A DNA stretch of 5,238 bases, from the NCBI GenBank assembly GCA_004297635.1, contig SCUQ01000232.1, forward strand, positions 1 to 5,238. The letters run 5' to 3'. The stretch comes from Rhizorhabdus sp. (lineage in GTDB: Bacteria; Pseudomonadota; Alphaproteobacteria; Sphingomonadales; Sphingomonadaceae). Below, one piece after another: positions 1 to 5,238 of the stretch (its first letter is position 1; each line of letters starts with the position of its first letter). Position numbers and translations under genes: made by a program. Under the pieces are notes generated by a model that was not told the DNA's origin, did no database searches, and saw only the letters and a program-made list of their open reading frames with translations.

Positions 1-1343
1 GGCGCATAAGCGCGCAGCCGCAGCGACCCATAGCGCTTCTCCGCCGCGGCGTAGAGCGCCTCGCCCATGCCGTGGAGACGCTGATGCTCGATCGTCACGC
101 CCGCGCCGTCAGCCATGCCGCGCACCGCGGCAAGGGTGTGCGCATTATGGCTGGCGAATTGCGGATAGAGCGCCGGTGCGGCGTCGATCAGCGCCTTGGC
201 GCAGACGAGGTAGGATAGATCGGTCGCCGCCTTGGTGGTGAACACCGGATAGTCTGGGCGGCCCGCGACCTGCGCCTTCTTGATCTCGCTGTCCCAATAG
301 GCGCCCTTGACGAGGCGCACCATGATCCGACGCCCGCTCGTCTCGGCAAGCGCACGCAGCGCGCCGATCACCGCCAGGCCACGCTTCTGATAGGCCTGGA
401 CGACGACGCCAAGGCCCGTCCAGTCGCCCAGTTCGGGCTCGCCGACCAGCCGCTCGATCATCTTGAGCGAAAGAACGAGCCGGTCCGCTTCCTCGGCATC
501 GATCGCGAAGTTGAGATCATGGTTCGCCGCGATCAGCGCGAGCCGCTTCACCCGGGGATAAAGCTCGTCCCAGACCCTCGCCTCCTGCACCGCCTCATAG
601 CGCGGACAGAGCGCCGACAGCTTGACCGACACGCCGTGGCCCAATTCGGGTCCGGCTCCGCCCGATGCCCTGCCGACCGCCTCGATCGCATCGGCATAGA
701 TCCGCTCATAGCGCACCGCATCGGCGGCCGTGCGGGCGCCCTCGCCCAGCATGTCGAACGAGCAGAGATAGCCCTCCTTCCTGGAGCGGGCGAGCGCGTC
801 GCCGATCGTCCGACCGAGCACGAACTGCTCGCCCATCATCTTCACCGCGGCACCGACCGCCTGGCGTATCACCGGCTCGCCAACCCGCGCGGTGATACGT
901 TTGAGGAAGCCGCCGAGATCGCGCTTCGCCTCGTCATCGACATCGACCAGCCGGCCTGTCAGCATCAGCCCCCAGGTCGAGGCGTTGACGAACAGGCTGT
1001 CGGACTGGCCAAGATGGCTGGCCCAATCGGCCGAACCGATCTTCTCGGCGATCAGCCGGTCGCGCGTCTCGGCATCCGGAGTGCGCAGCAGCGCCTCGGC
1101 CAGGCACATCAGCGCCAGCCCCTCGCGGGTGCCGAGCGAGAATTGCTGGAGAAAACTTTCGACGACGCCCTGTTTTCGGGTCGCGCCACGCGCGGCTTCG
1201 ACCAGGGCGCTCGCCTCGGTGACGATGTCGCGGCGATCCGCGTCGCTGAACGGCTGGCGCTCAATCAGGCTGCGGACGACCGCGCCCTCATCGGTATATT
1301 TGCCGGCGTCGATCAGGTCCCAGTTGGAAAGCGTGGTCGCCAT
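1..1343 (-). CDS. putA: Bifunctional proline dehydrogenase / L-glutamate gamma-semialdehyde dehydrogenase PutA, N-terminal part (3' end outside window)
   Basis: PutA oxidises proline to pyrroline-5-carboxylate with FAD, then oxidises glutamate semialdehyde to glutamate with NAD+. It lets proline serve as carbon and nitrogen source and passes electrons to the respiratory chain. The 447 visible residues hold the helical arm region (motif EGLALMCLAEALLRTPD from residue 74) and most of the proline dehydrogenase barrel: FDMLGEGA near 196, SVKLSAL with Lys241, AIDAEEADRL with Asp282, MVRLVKGAYWDSEIKKAQ with Leu344, ASHNAHTLAAV, and LHGMGEALY near 423. By alignment from memory, Lys241, Asp282, Leu344 and Tyr446 match E. 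coli Lys329, Asp370, Leu432 and Tyr540. The cut falls just before the expected Arg pair, and the aldehyde dehydrogenase half is outside. There is no N-terminal ribbon-helix-helix domain, so this PutA should not regulate its own gene. The ATG at 1343-1341 is preceded by GGAG with a 6-base gap, which supports this start. It is transcribed divergently from the Lrp-type gene. Confidence 0.96.
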   Translation of the reverse strand, partial: MATTLSNWDLIDAGKYTDEGAVVRSLIERQPFSDADRRDIVTEASALVEAARGATRKQGVVESFLQQFSLGTREGLALMCLAEALLRTPDAETRDRLIAEKIGSADWASHLGQSDSLFVNASTWGLMLTGRLVDVDDEAKRDLGGFLKRITARVGEPVIRQAVGAAVKMMGEQFVLGRTIGDALARSRKEGYLCSFDMLGEGARTAADAVRYERIYADAIEAVGRASGGAGPELGHGVSVKLSALCPRYEAVQEARVWDELYPRVKRLALIAANHDLNFAIDAEEADRLVLSLKMIERLVGEPELGDWTGLGVVVQAYQKRGLAVIGALRALAETSGRRIMVRLVKGAYWDSEIKKAQVAGRPDYPVFTTKAATDLSYLVCAKALIDAAPALYPQFASHNAHTLAAVRGMADGAGVTIEHQRLHGMGEALYAAAEKRYGSLRLRAYA

Positions 1344-1373
1344 AGGAGTCTCCGGTCGTCGGACATGATCGCC

Positions 1374-1395
1374 GACATATCATCATGATATTGTC
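1374..1395. promoter_or_regulatory. AT-rich inverted repeat, candidate PutR (Lrp-type) operator
   Basis: The core 1377-1391 reads ATATCAT-C-ATGATAT, a perfect 7+1+7 palindrome centred on 1384. It extends outward to GACA on the left and TTGTC on the right, giving arms of 10 and 11 bases that match except for one extra base. It lies between a putA-type gene and a divergent Lrp-type regulator, in a locally AT-rich island, and overlaps the candidate -35 box of the regulator gene. Lrp-family dimers often bind such AT-rich palindromes. The symmetry is seen directly; the role as operator is inferred. Confidence 0.5.
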
Positions 1396-1420
1396 ATTCG
1401 GGCCGAAGGTGCTTCATATT
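1391..1420 (+). promoter_or_regulatory. Candidate sigma70-type promoter for the Lrp-type regulator gene
   Basis: TTGTCA (1391-1396, 5 of 6 to TTGACA) is followed after 18 bases by CATATT (1415-1420, 4 of 6 to TATAAT). Transcription would begin near 1427, giving a short leader of about 26 bases with GAAGAG (1436-1441) as a weak ribosome site before the ATG at 1453. The -35 box touches the inverted repeat at 1374-1395, so a dimer bound there could block it, which would fit autorepression. This is a match by eye only. Confidence 0.3.
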
Positions 1421-1426
1421 ATAAGC
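1411..1426. promoter_or_regulatory. Second imperfect inverted repeat with a minus-strand TATAAT (possible putA -10)
   Basis: GCTTCATATTATAAGC reads as GCTT(C)ATA-T-TATAAGC: 7-base arms around a central T at 1419, with one extra C in the left arm. Its centre is 35 bp from that of the palindrome at 1384. On the minus strand positions 1423-1418 spell an exact TATAAT, which could be the -10 box of putA with a start near 1411 and a leader of about 68 bases. The region where the -35 should lie (about 1441-1446, GCAATC on the minus strand) is a poor match, as would be expected of a promoter that needs an activator. Confidence 0.35.
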
Positions 1427-1452
1427 GTCATAGCCGAAGAGATTGCGATTCT

Positions 1453-1932
1453 ATGCCGCCCGATCCGAAGCATGTTCCGATCGATGAAACCGACCGCCGC
1501 CTGTTGCGCGCGCTTCAGGAGGACGGGCGAATCACCAACCAGGCGCTGGCGCAACGCTGCGGCCTCTCCCCCGCCGCCTGCTTCGACCGGGTGAAGCGGC
1601 TGCGCGAGCGCGGCGTGATTTTAGGCTATACGGCGCTGCTCGACCCCGGACAGCTCGGCCAGGCCTTGATGATTTTCATCGAGGTGTTGCTCGATCGCAC
1701 CACCGACGATGTGTTCACCGCCTTCTCCGATCATGTGCGCCGGATTCCGCAGGTCATGGAATGCCATATGGTGGCTGGCGGCTTCGACTATCTGCTCAAG
1801 GTACGCGTGTCGGACATGGCCGCATATCGCAGTTTTCTGGGCGATATCCTCACCGCGATGCCCGGCGTCCGCGAGACACGGACCTATGCGGTGCTCGAAG
1901 AGGTCAAGCTGACGACAAGGCTGGCCGTGTAG
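1453..1932 (+). CDS. putR: Lrp/AsnC-family transcriptional regulator, probable proline-responsive activator PutR
   Basis: This is a complete 159-residue protein, the usual length for the Lrp/AsnC family. Residues 10-66 form the AsnC-type winged helix-turn-helix: IDETDRRLLRALQEDGRIT, then NQALAQRCGLSPAACFDRV and the family signature KRLRERGVILGYTALLD. Residues from about 72 to 150 form the RAM ligand-binding and oligomerisation domain, with the characteristic MVAGGFDYLLKVRV segment and a closing TYAVLEEVK. It is divergent from putA across 109 bp. In Agrobacterium and Rhodobacter the Lrp-type PutR encoded next to putA activates it in response to proline; the family and position here fit that role, but specificity is inferred. 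ATG 1453 is the only good start, with a weak GAAGAG 11 bases upstream. The gene ends at TAG 1930-1932. A generic Lrp-like regulator of another amino acid remains possible. Confidence 0.88.
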   Translation: MPPDPKHVPIDETDRRLLRALQEDGRITNQALAQRCGLSPAACFDRVKRLRERGVILGYTALLDPGQLGQALMIFIEVLLDRTTDDVFTAFSDHVRRIPQVMECHMVAGGFDYLLKVRVSDMAAYRSFLGDILTAMPGVRETRTYAVLEEVKLTTRLAV

Positions 1933-1978
1933 CGATTCTCCGCGTCGCTAGAATGCATGGAGCAAAGCAGGAAGGGCC

Positions 1979-2008
1979 CGCCGTGCGGACCACGGCGTCC
2001 GGCGGACG
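1979..2008 (+). terminator. GC-rich hairpins after the Lrp-type gene, possible transcript end
   Basis: CGCCGTG (1979-1985) and CACGGCG (1991-1997) form a perfect 7-bp stem with a 5-base loop. An alternative stem CGTCC/GGACG (1996-2000 with 2004-2008) shares two bases with it, so the two compete only at the junction. It begins 47 bases after the stop codon. There is no run of T after it, so it is not a textbook intrinsic terminator; it could act with Rho, protect the mRNA 3' end, or be incidental in GC-rich DNA. Confidence 0.3.
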
Positions 2009-2113
2009 CACGAAAATCGGCAATATTCCGTCATGATTCCGCCGGTGAAACGACAAGTGCACTGCAGCAAGGATTCTTCGGCCGCACTGACATAAGTGAA
2101 GCACGAGGAGGGA

Positions 2114-2141
2114 TTGATTTGCAGCGCCACAGAACGGTAAT
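2114..2141 (+). promoter_or_regulatory. Candidate promoter for the TonB-dependent receptor gene
   Basis: TTGATT (2114-2119, 4 of 6) and GGTAAT (2136-2141, 4 of 6) are 16 bases apart. A start near 2148 would give a leader of about 120 bases containing the G-rich tract and two hairpins. The match is weak and made by eye. No better sigma70-like pair stood out in 1933-2271. Confidence 0.22.
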
Positions 2142-2180
2142 GATCGGGGCATAACACCACGGGCGAGGGGCACTAAGGGG

Positions 2181-2209
2181 GGACGGACGAAGCCATCGGC
2201 CGTCCGTTT
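2181..2209 (+). terminator. Strong hairpin followed by a T-rich stretch: terminator or leader attenuator
   Basis: ACGGACG (2183-2189) pairs with CGTCCGT (2201-2207), and inside it, after a bulge of two A, GCC (2192-2194) pairs with GGC (2198-2200) around an ATC triloop. That gives 10 base pairs, extended by two possible G-T pairs at the base. TTTCGCTT follows, a modest T tract. It lies about 250 bases after the Lrp-type gene and 63 before the receptor start. It may end readthrough from the left, or act as an attenuator in the receptor leader. Confidence 0.45.
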
Positions 2210-2238
2210 CGCTTGTGCACCGCAAAACTGAATTGTCC

Positions 2239-2263
2239 GTCGCGCGTGGTGCGACAAAAGGGG
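2239..2263 (+). promoter_or_regulatory. Small hairpin and ribosome binding site of the receptor gene
   Basis: GTCGC (2239-2243) and GCGAC (2251-2255) can form a 5-bp stem with a 7-base loop, ending only three bases before the purine-rich AGGGG (2259-2263). AGGGG is 8 bases from the ATG at 2272, good spacing, and decides the start. The hairpin leaves the ribosome site free but could influence its access. Confidence 0.45.
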
Positions 2264-2271
2264 CCATATCT

Positions 2272-5238
2272 ATGCGTAATCTGAATTTCGGCTGCGCCGT
2301 CGGCGTGATCGCTGTTGCCATCGTCGCGAGCGCGCCTGCCCTCGCCCAGGACACCACCTCGTCGATCGCGGGTACGGTGACCTCCGGAGGCCAGCCGGTT
2401 CCCGGCGCCACGGTGAGCATCATCCATGTTCCCTCGGGCACCCGCTCGACCGTCACCACCAATTCCAGCGGCTCGTTCAACGCCAACGGGCTGCGCATCG
2501 GCGGTCCCTACACCGTCGAAGTTGTCGCATCGGGCTATGCCGATTCGAGCGTCACCGACATCGAGACCGTCGCCGGCCAGGCCTTCACACTGCCGATCGA
2601 ACTGGCCGAACAGGGCGGCCAGGAGATCGTCGTCAGCGCAACCAGCATCAAATCGGCCCGTACCGTCTCACAGGGACCCGTGACGTTGCTGACCAGCGCC
2701 GACATCGCCAAGGTCGCCACCGTCAACCGCGACATCCGCGATCTCAGCCGCCGCGATCCGTTCGCCCGCCTCGACGATTCCCCCGGCGGCGGCCGCGCGA
2801 TCAGTTTCGCTGGCCAAAACGCACGCTACAACCGCTTCACCGTCGACGGCGTGCCTATCACCGACAATTTCGGCCTCAACACCGATGGCCTTCCCAGCCG
2901 CCGCTCGCCGATCCCGCTGGACGCGGTCGGCCAGTTCCAGGCGAAGGTCGCGCCCTATGACGTGCGCGACGGCAATTTCCAGGGCGGCGCGATCAATATC
3001 GTGCTGCGTTCGGGCACCAATGATTTCCAGGGCACCGGCTTTTACGCCTATTCGGACCAGAGCCTGAACGGCAAGAAGACCAAGCCTGGACCCGGCGTCC
3101 CCACCGGTCGGGTCAGGCTGCCTGACTACAAGTACAAGAATTATGGCGCCGAGCTGTCGGGTCCGATCATCAAGGACAAGCTGTTCTTCATGATCGCCGG
3201 TGAGCGCATCCGCGCGCCGAGGCCGATCCCCGAAGGCCCCTCGGACAACAATGCGGGCACCGCGATCTCGACCCTGACTCAGGCGCAGGTCGATGCGGTT
3301 TCGGCCATCGCCCAGAGCCGCTATGGGTATGACACCGGCGGCGTGCTGAAGACCAATGGCGACAAGGATGATCGCCTGGTCGCCAAGATCGACGCCAACC
3401 TGTCCGAAACGCAGCGCCTGTCGCTAACCTATACCTATGCCAAGGACGCGATCAATTTCGTCCAGAATGCCTTCTCGACCGCACCGCAGGGTCTGGGCCT
3501 GACCTCGAACGCCTATGTGTCCAGCAATAAGCTGAACACTTATGTCGGTCAGTTGAACTCGCAATGGACCGACGAGTTCTCGACCGAAGTTCGTGGCTTC
3601 TACAAGGACTATGTCCGCGGCCAGAATCCGGTGCTGGGCCGCGGCTTCGCGCAATTCCAGGTCTGCACCGCGCCAACCTCGGACCGCACCACCGCAGGCG
3701 CTACGGCGACCGCGAACATCAACTGCCCGACCAACTTCGCGTCCGTCTCGTTCGGCCCGGACATCTCGCGTCAGACCAATGCGCTGACCAGCAGCACCTG
3801 GGGCGGCTTCGTCCAGGCGCGGCTGACCAGGGGTGACCATAATATCCGTGCCTTTGCAGACGTCCAGTCGACCAAGGTGTTCAACTCCTTCCTGCAGCGG
3901 TCGGCGGGCGACTATTATTTCGACTCGATCGCCGATTTCCAGGCCGGCAATGCCCAGCGTTTCCGGTACGCCAACGCCATCCCGACGCTGGTTCCCGAGG
4001 ACGGCGCCGCCAATTTCAAATATCAGGCCTATGCCTTCGGCATCATGGACACGTGGAAGATCACGCCCGAATTCAACATGTCCTACGGCCTTCGCTATGA
4101 TCTGTATGGCGGCCATAGCCGTGCGGTGCTGAACCCGAATTTCGTGAACCGCTACGGCTTCGCCAACAACGCCTTCCTTTCGGGCCGTGGCATCCTGCAG
4201 CCGCGCTTCGGCTTCGACTACAGGCCGACCAGCCGCCTCAACATCCGCGGCGGCGTGGGCATCTTCTCGGGCGGTACGCCGGACGTCTATTTCGCGAACA
4301 GCTTCTCGAACACCGGCGTCCTAACCAACTCGGTCGAGGTACAGCAGGCGAACAGCGGCGCCTATACCGGCACCGGCGTCAACGCGACCAATGGCGCGGC
4401 TATCCTTAGCAATGTCAACGGCACGACCATCCCGGCCGCTGCCAATGCACTGCTGCTCAACGCCGCGACCTCGGCCAACTCGACCACCAATGCGGTCGAT
4501 CCCAACTTTAAGATCCCATCGCAATGGCGCGCCACCCTGTCGGCCACCTACAACGCCGATCTGGGCCCGCTGGGCGATGGCTGGGAGTTCGGCGCCGACT
4601 TCTTCTATTCGGCGGTTCGTAACCAGGTCTTCTTCCAGGATCTGCGTGTTCGCACCAATGGCCTGACCACCCCGGATGGCCGTGCGCGCTACACGCCGAT
4701 CACCAGCTTCACCGACACCAATTCGGACATCTTCCTCACCAACTCGAAGAAGGGCCGTAGCTATGTCTATGTCGCCCGCCTCCAGAAGGCGTTCGACATC
4801 GGCGTCGATGCCGGGGTGAGCTTCACCTATCAGGACATCAAGGACCAGAACCCGGCAACCTCGTCGACGGCGGGCTCCAACTATGCCGCCGGTGTGTCGT
4901 TCGACCCGAACGGGCCTGCCTATGGCACCTCGAACGACGAGGTGAAGTACGCGTTCAAGTACAACCTCTCGTTCGAGAAGGAGTTCTTCGGCGATAACAA
5001 GACCACGATTTCGCTGTTCGGCGAAACCCGCATCGGCCGTCCTTATAGCTACACGCTGCGCGACACCGCTGCGCGCAGCCAGATCTTCGGTACGATCGGC
5101 ACCGGCACCCGCTATCTGCTCTATGTGCCGACCGGCGTGAACGACCCGCTGGTGTCGTTCGATACCGCCGCCAATGCCGCCGCGTTCGACGCCTATGTCA
5201 ACGCGACCGGGCTGGACAAATATCGTGGCAAGGTCGCA
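2272..5238 (+). CDS. Oar-like TonB-dependent outer-membrane receptor with carboxypeptidase-regulatory-like N-terminal domain (3' end outside window)
   Basis: The 989 visible residues run open to the right edge. Residues 1-25 are a signal peptide with a hydrophobic core and cleavage predicted after APALA, before Gln26. Residues 30-113 form a carboxypeptidase-regulatory-like beta-sandwich (IAGTVTSGGQPVPGATVSI; YTVEVVASGY). EIVVSA at 118-123 is a probable TonB box. The plug follows to about 250, with NRFTVDGVPITDNFG near 187 and GNFQGGAINIVLRSGTNDF near 234. The remainder is a beta-barrel rich in aromatic strands, including the Oar-type YGAELSGPIIKDKLFF and VDPNFKIPSQWRATLSATY (742-760). Such proteins usually have about 1000-1100 residues, so only the last strands are probably missing. 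The role is energy-dependent import across the outer membrane using TonB-ExbB-ExbD; the substrate is unknown. The mature part seen has only two cysteines, Cys465 and Cys485. No partner gene is visible in the window. Confidence 0.93.
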   Translation, partial: MRNLNFGCAVGVIAVAIVASAPALAQDTTSSIAGTVTSGGQPVPGATVSIIHVPSGTRSTVTTNSSGSFNANGLRIGGPYTVEVVASGYADSSVTDIETVAGQAFTLPIELAEQGGQEIVVSATSIKSARTVSQGPVTLLTSADIAKVATVNRDIRDLSRRDPFARLDDSPGGGRAISFAGQNARYNRFTVDGVPITDNFGLNTDGLPSRRSPIPLDAVGQFQAKVAPYDVRDGNFQGGAINIVLRSGTNDFQGTGFYAYSDQSLNGKKTKPGPGVPTGRVRLPDYKYKNYGAELSGPIIKDKLFFMIAGERIRAPRPIPEGPSDNNAGTAISTLTQAQVDAVSAIAQSRYGYDTGGVLKTNGDKDDRLVAKIDANLSETQRLSLTYTYAKDAINFVQNAFSTAPQGLGLTSNAYVSSNKLNTYVGQLNSQWTDEFSTEVRGFYKDYVRGQNPVLGRGFAQFQVCTAPTSDRTTAGATATANINCPTNFASVSFGPDISRQTNALTSSTWGGFVQARLTRGDHNIRAFADVQSTKVFNSFLQRSAGDYYFDSIADFQAGNAQRFRYANAIPTLVPEDGAANFKYQAYAFGIMDTWKITPEFNMSYGLRYDLYGGHSRAVLNPNFVNRYGFANNAFLSGRGILQPRFGFDYRPTSRLNIRGGVGIFSGGTPDVYFANSFSNTGVLTNSVEVQQANSGAYTGTGVNATNGAAILSNVNGTTIPAAANALLLNAATSANSTTNAVDPNFKIPSQWRATLSATYNADLGPLGDGWEFGADFFYSAVRNQVFFQDLRVRTNGLTTPDGRARYTPITSFTDTNSDIFLTNSKKGRSYVYVARLQKAFDIGVDAGVSFTYQDIKDQNPATSSTAGSNYAAGVSFDPNGPAYGTSNDEVKYAFKYNLSFEKEFFGDNKTTISLFGETRIGRPYSYTLRDTAARSQIFGTIGTGTRYLLYVPTGVNDPLVSFDTAANAAAFDAYVNATGLDKYRGKVA

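Larger units (their letters stand above)
1933..2271. other. Non-coding interval between the Lrp-type gene and the TonB-dependent receptor gene
   Basis: These 339 bases contain no convincing gene. A 65-codon plus-strand frame (1957-2154) has no ribosome site and an unconvincing composition, and longer minus-strand frames merely run over from the receptor gene. The stretch holds two overlapping GC-rich hairpins (1979-2008), an 8-base inverted repeat (1999-2006 with 2038-2045), tandem 11-bp repeats (2021-2041), an octamer palindrome AGTGCACT (2056-2063), a strong AGGAGG (2106-2111), a G-rich tract (2146-2182), a terminator-like hairpin (2181-2209) and a small hairpin (2239-2255) just before the receptor's ribosome site. 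Confidence 0.7.

Noticed and set aside
519..1388. A 289-codon open frame on the plus strand
   Set aside because: It lies antisense to putA, whose minus-strand product matches the family throughout; the frame's protein is rich in Arg, His and Ala as expected of a shadow in high-G+C coding DNA.
1957..2154. A 65-codon plus-strand frame in the non-coding interval
   Set aside because: The ATG at 1957 has no ribosome site, and the product shows no domain, signal or regular composition. Only its last 11 codons, after an AGGAGG, were kept as a weak finding.
2056..2220. GTGCAC palindromes at 2057-2062 and 2215-2220 as a paired operator
   Set aside because: Six-base palindromes arise often by chance, the flanks differ, and the 158-bp spacing has no clear meaning.
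1904..2498. Minus-strand frames of 117 and 155 codons crossing the interval
   Set aside because: They overlap the end of the regulator and the start of the receptor, lack ribosome sites and resemble no family.
3424..4116. A 230-codon open frame on the minus strand
   Set aside because: It is antisense to the receptor barrel, which reads continuously as a recognisable protein; no ribosome site or family resemblance was seen.
1..5238. Mobile elements, CRISPR arrays, tRNA or rRNA genes, defence systems
   Set aside because: No transposase, terminal repeats, spaced direct repeats or RNA gene signatures were seen; the genes are ordinary metabolic, regulatory and transport genes with uniform codon use.

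Overview
The window looks like a chromosomal piece of an alphaproteobacterium, most likely a sphingomonad (Sphingomonas, Sphingobium, Novosphingobium or a relative). The reasons are high G+C with strong C/G third-position bias, a short PutA lacking an N-terminal DNA-binding domain and paired with a divergent Lrp-type regulator, and an Oar-like TonB-dependent receptor of a kind that is abundant in that group. The family is inferred from protein character, not from a marker gene.

Layout. On the minus strand, 1-1343 holds the N-terminal 447 residues of putA, the bifunctional proline dehydrogenase/glutamate-semialdehyde dehydrogenase; it runs off the left edge. A 109-bp divergent promoter region (1344-1452) separates it from a plus-strand Lrp/AsnC regulator (1453-1932), probably putR. 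This intergenic region carries two AT-rich inverted repeats that overlap candidate promoter elements in both directions. Next comes a 339-bp non-coding stretch (1933-2271) with several hairpins, a G-rich tract and a terminator-like structure. From 2272 to the right edge is a large plus-strand gene, cut off at residue 989, for an outer-membrane TonB-dependent receptor with a carboxypeptidase-regulatory-like N-terminal domain.

How it works together. By established knowledge of alphaproteobacterial PutR, the Lrp-type protein would sense proline and switch on putA, so that proline is oxidised to glutamate. The receptor has its own leader and there is a terminator-like hairpin before it, so it is probably a separate transcription unit. 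Its substrate cannot be read from the sequence, and a link to proline or peptide uptake would be guesswork.

I do not see a clearly novel system here. The genes are recognisable families. What deserves a second look is the two intergenic regions: the paired bulged palindromes between putA and putR, and the structured leader before the receptor. No tRNA, rRNA, CRISPR array or insertion sequence was seen.
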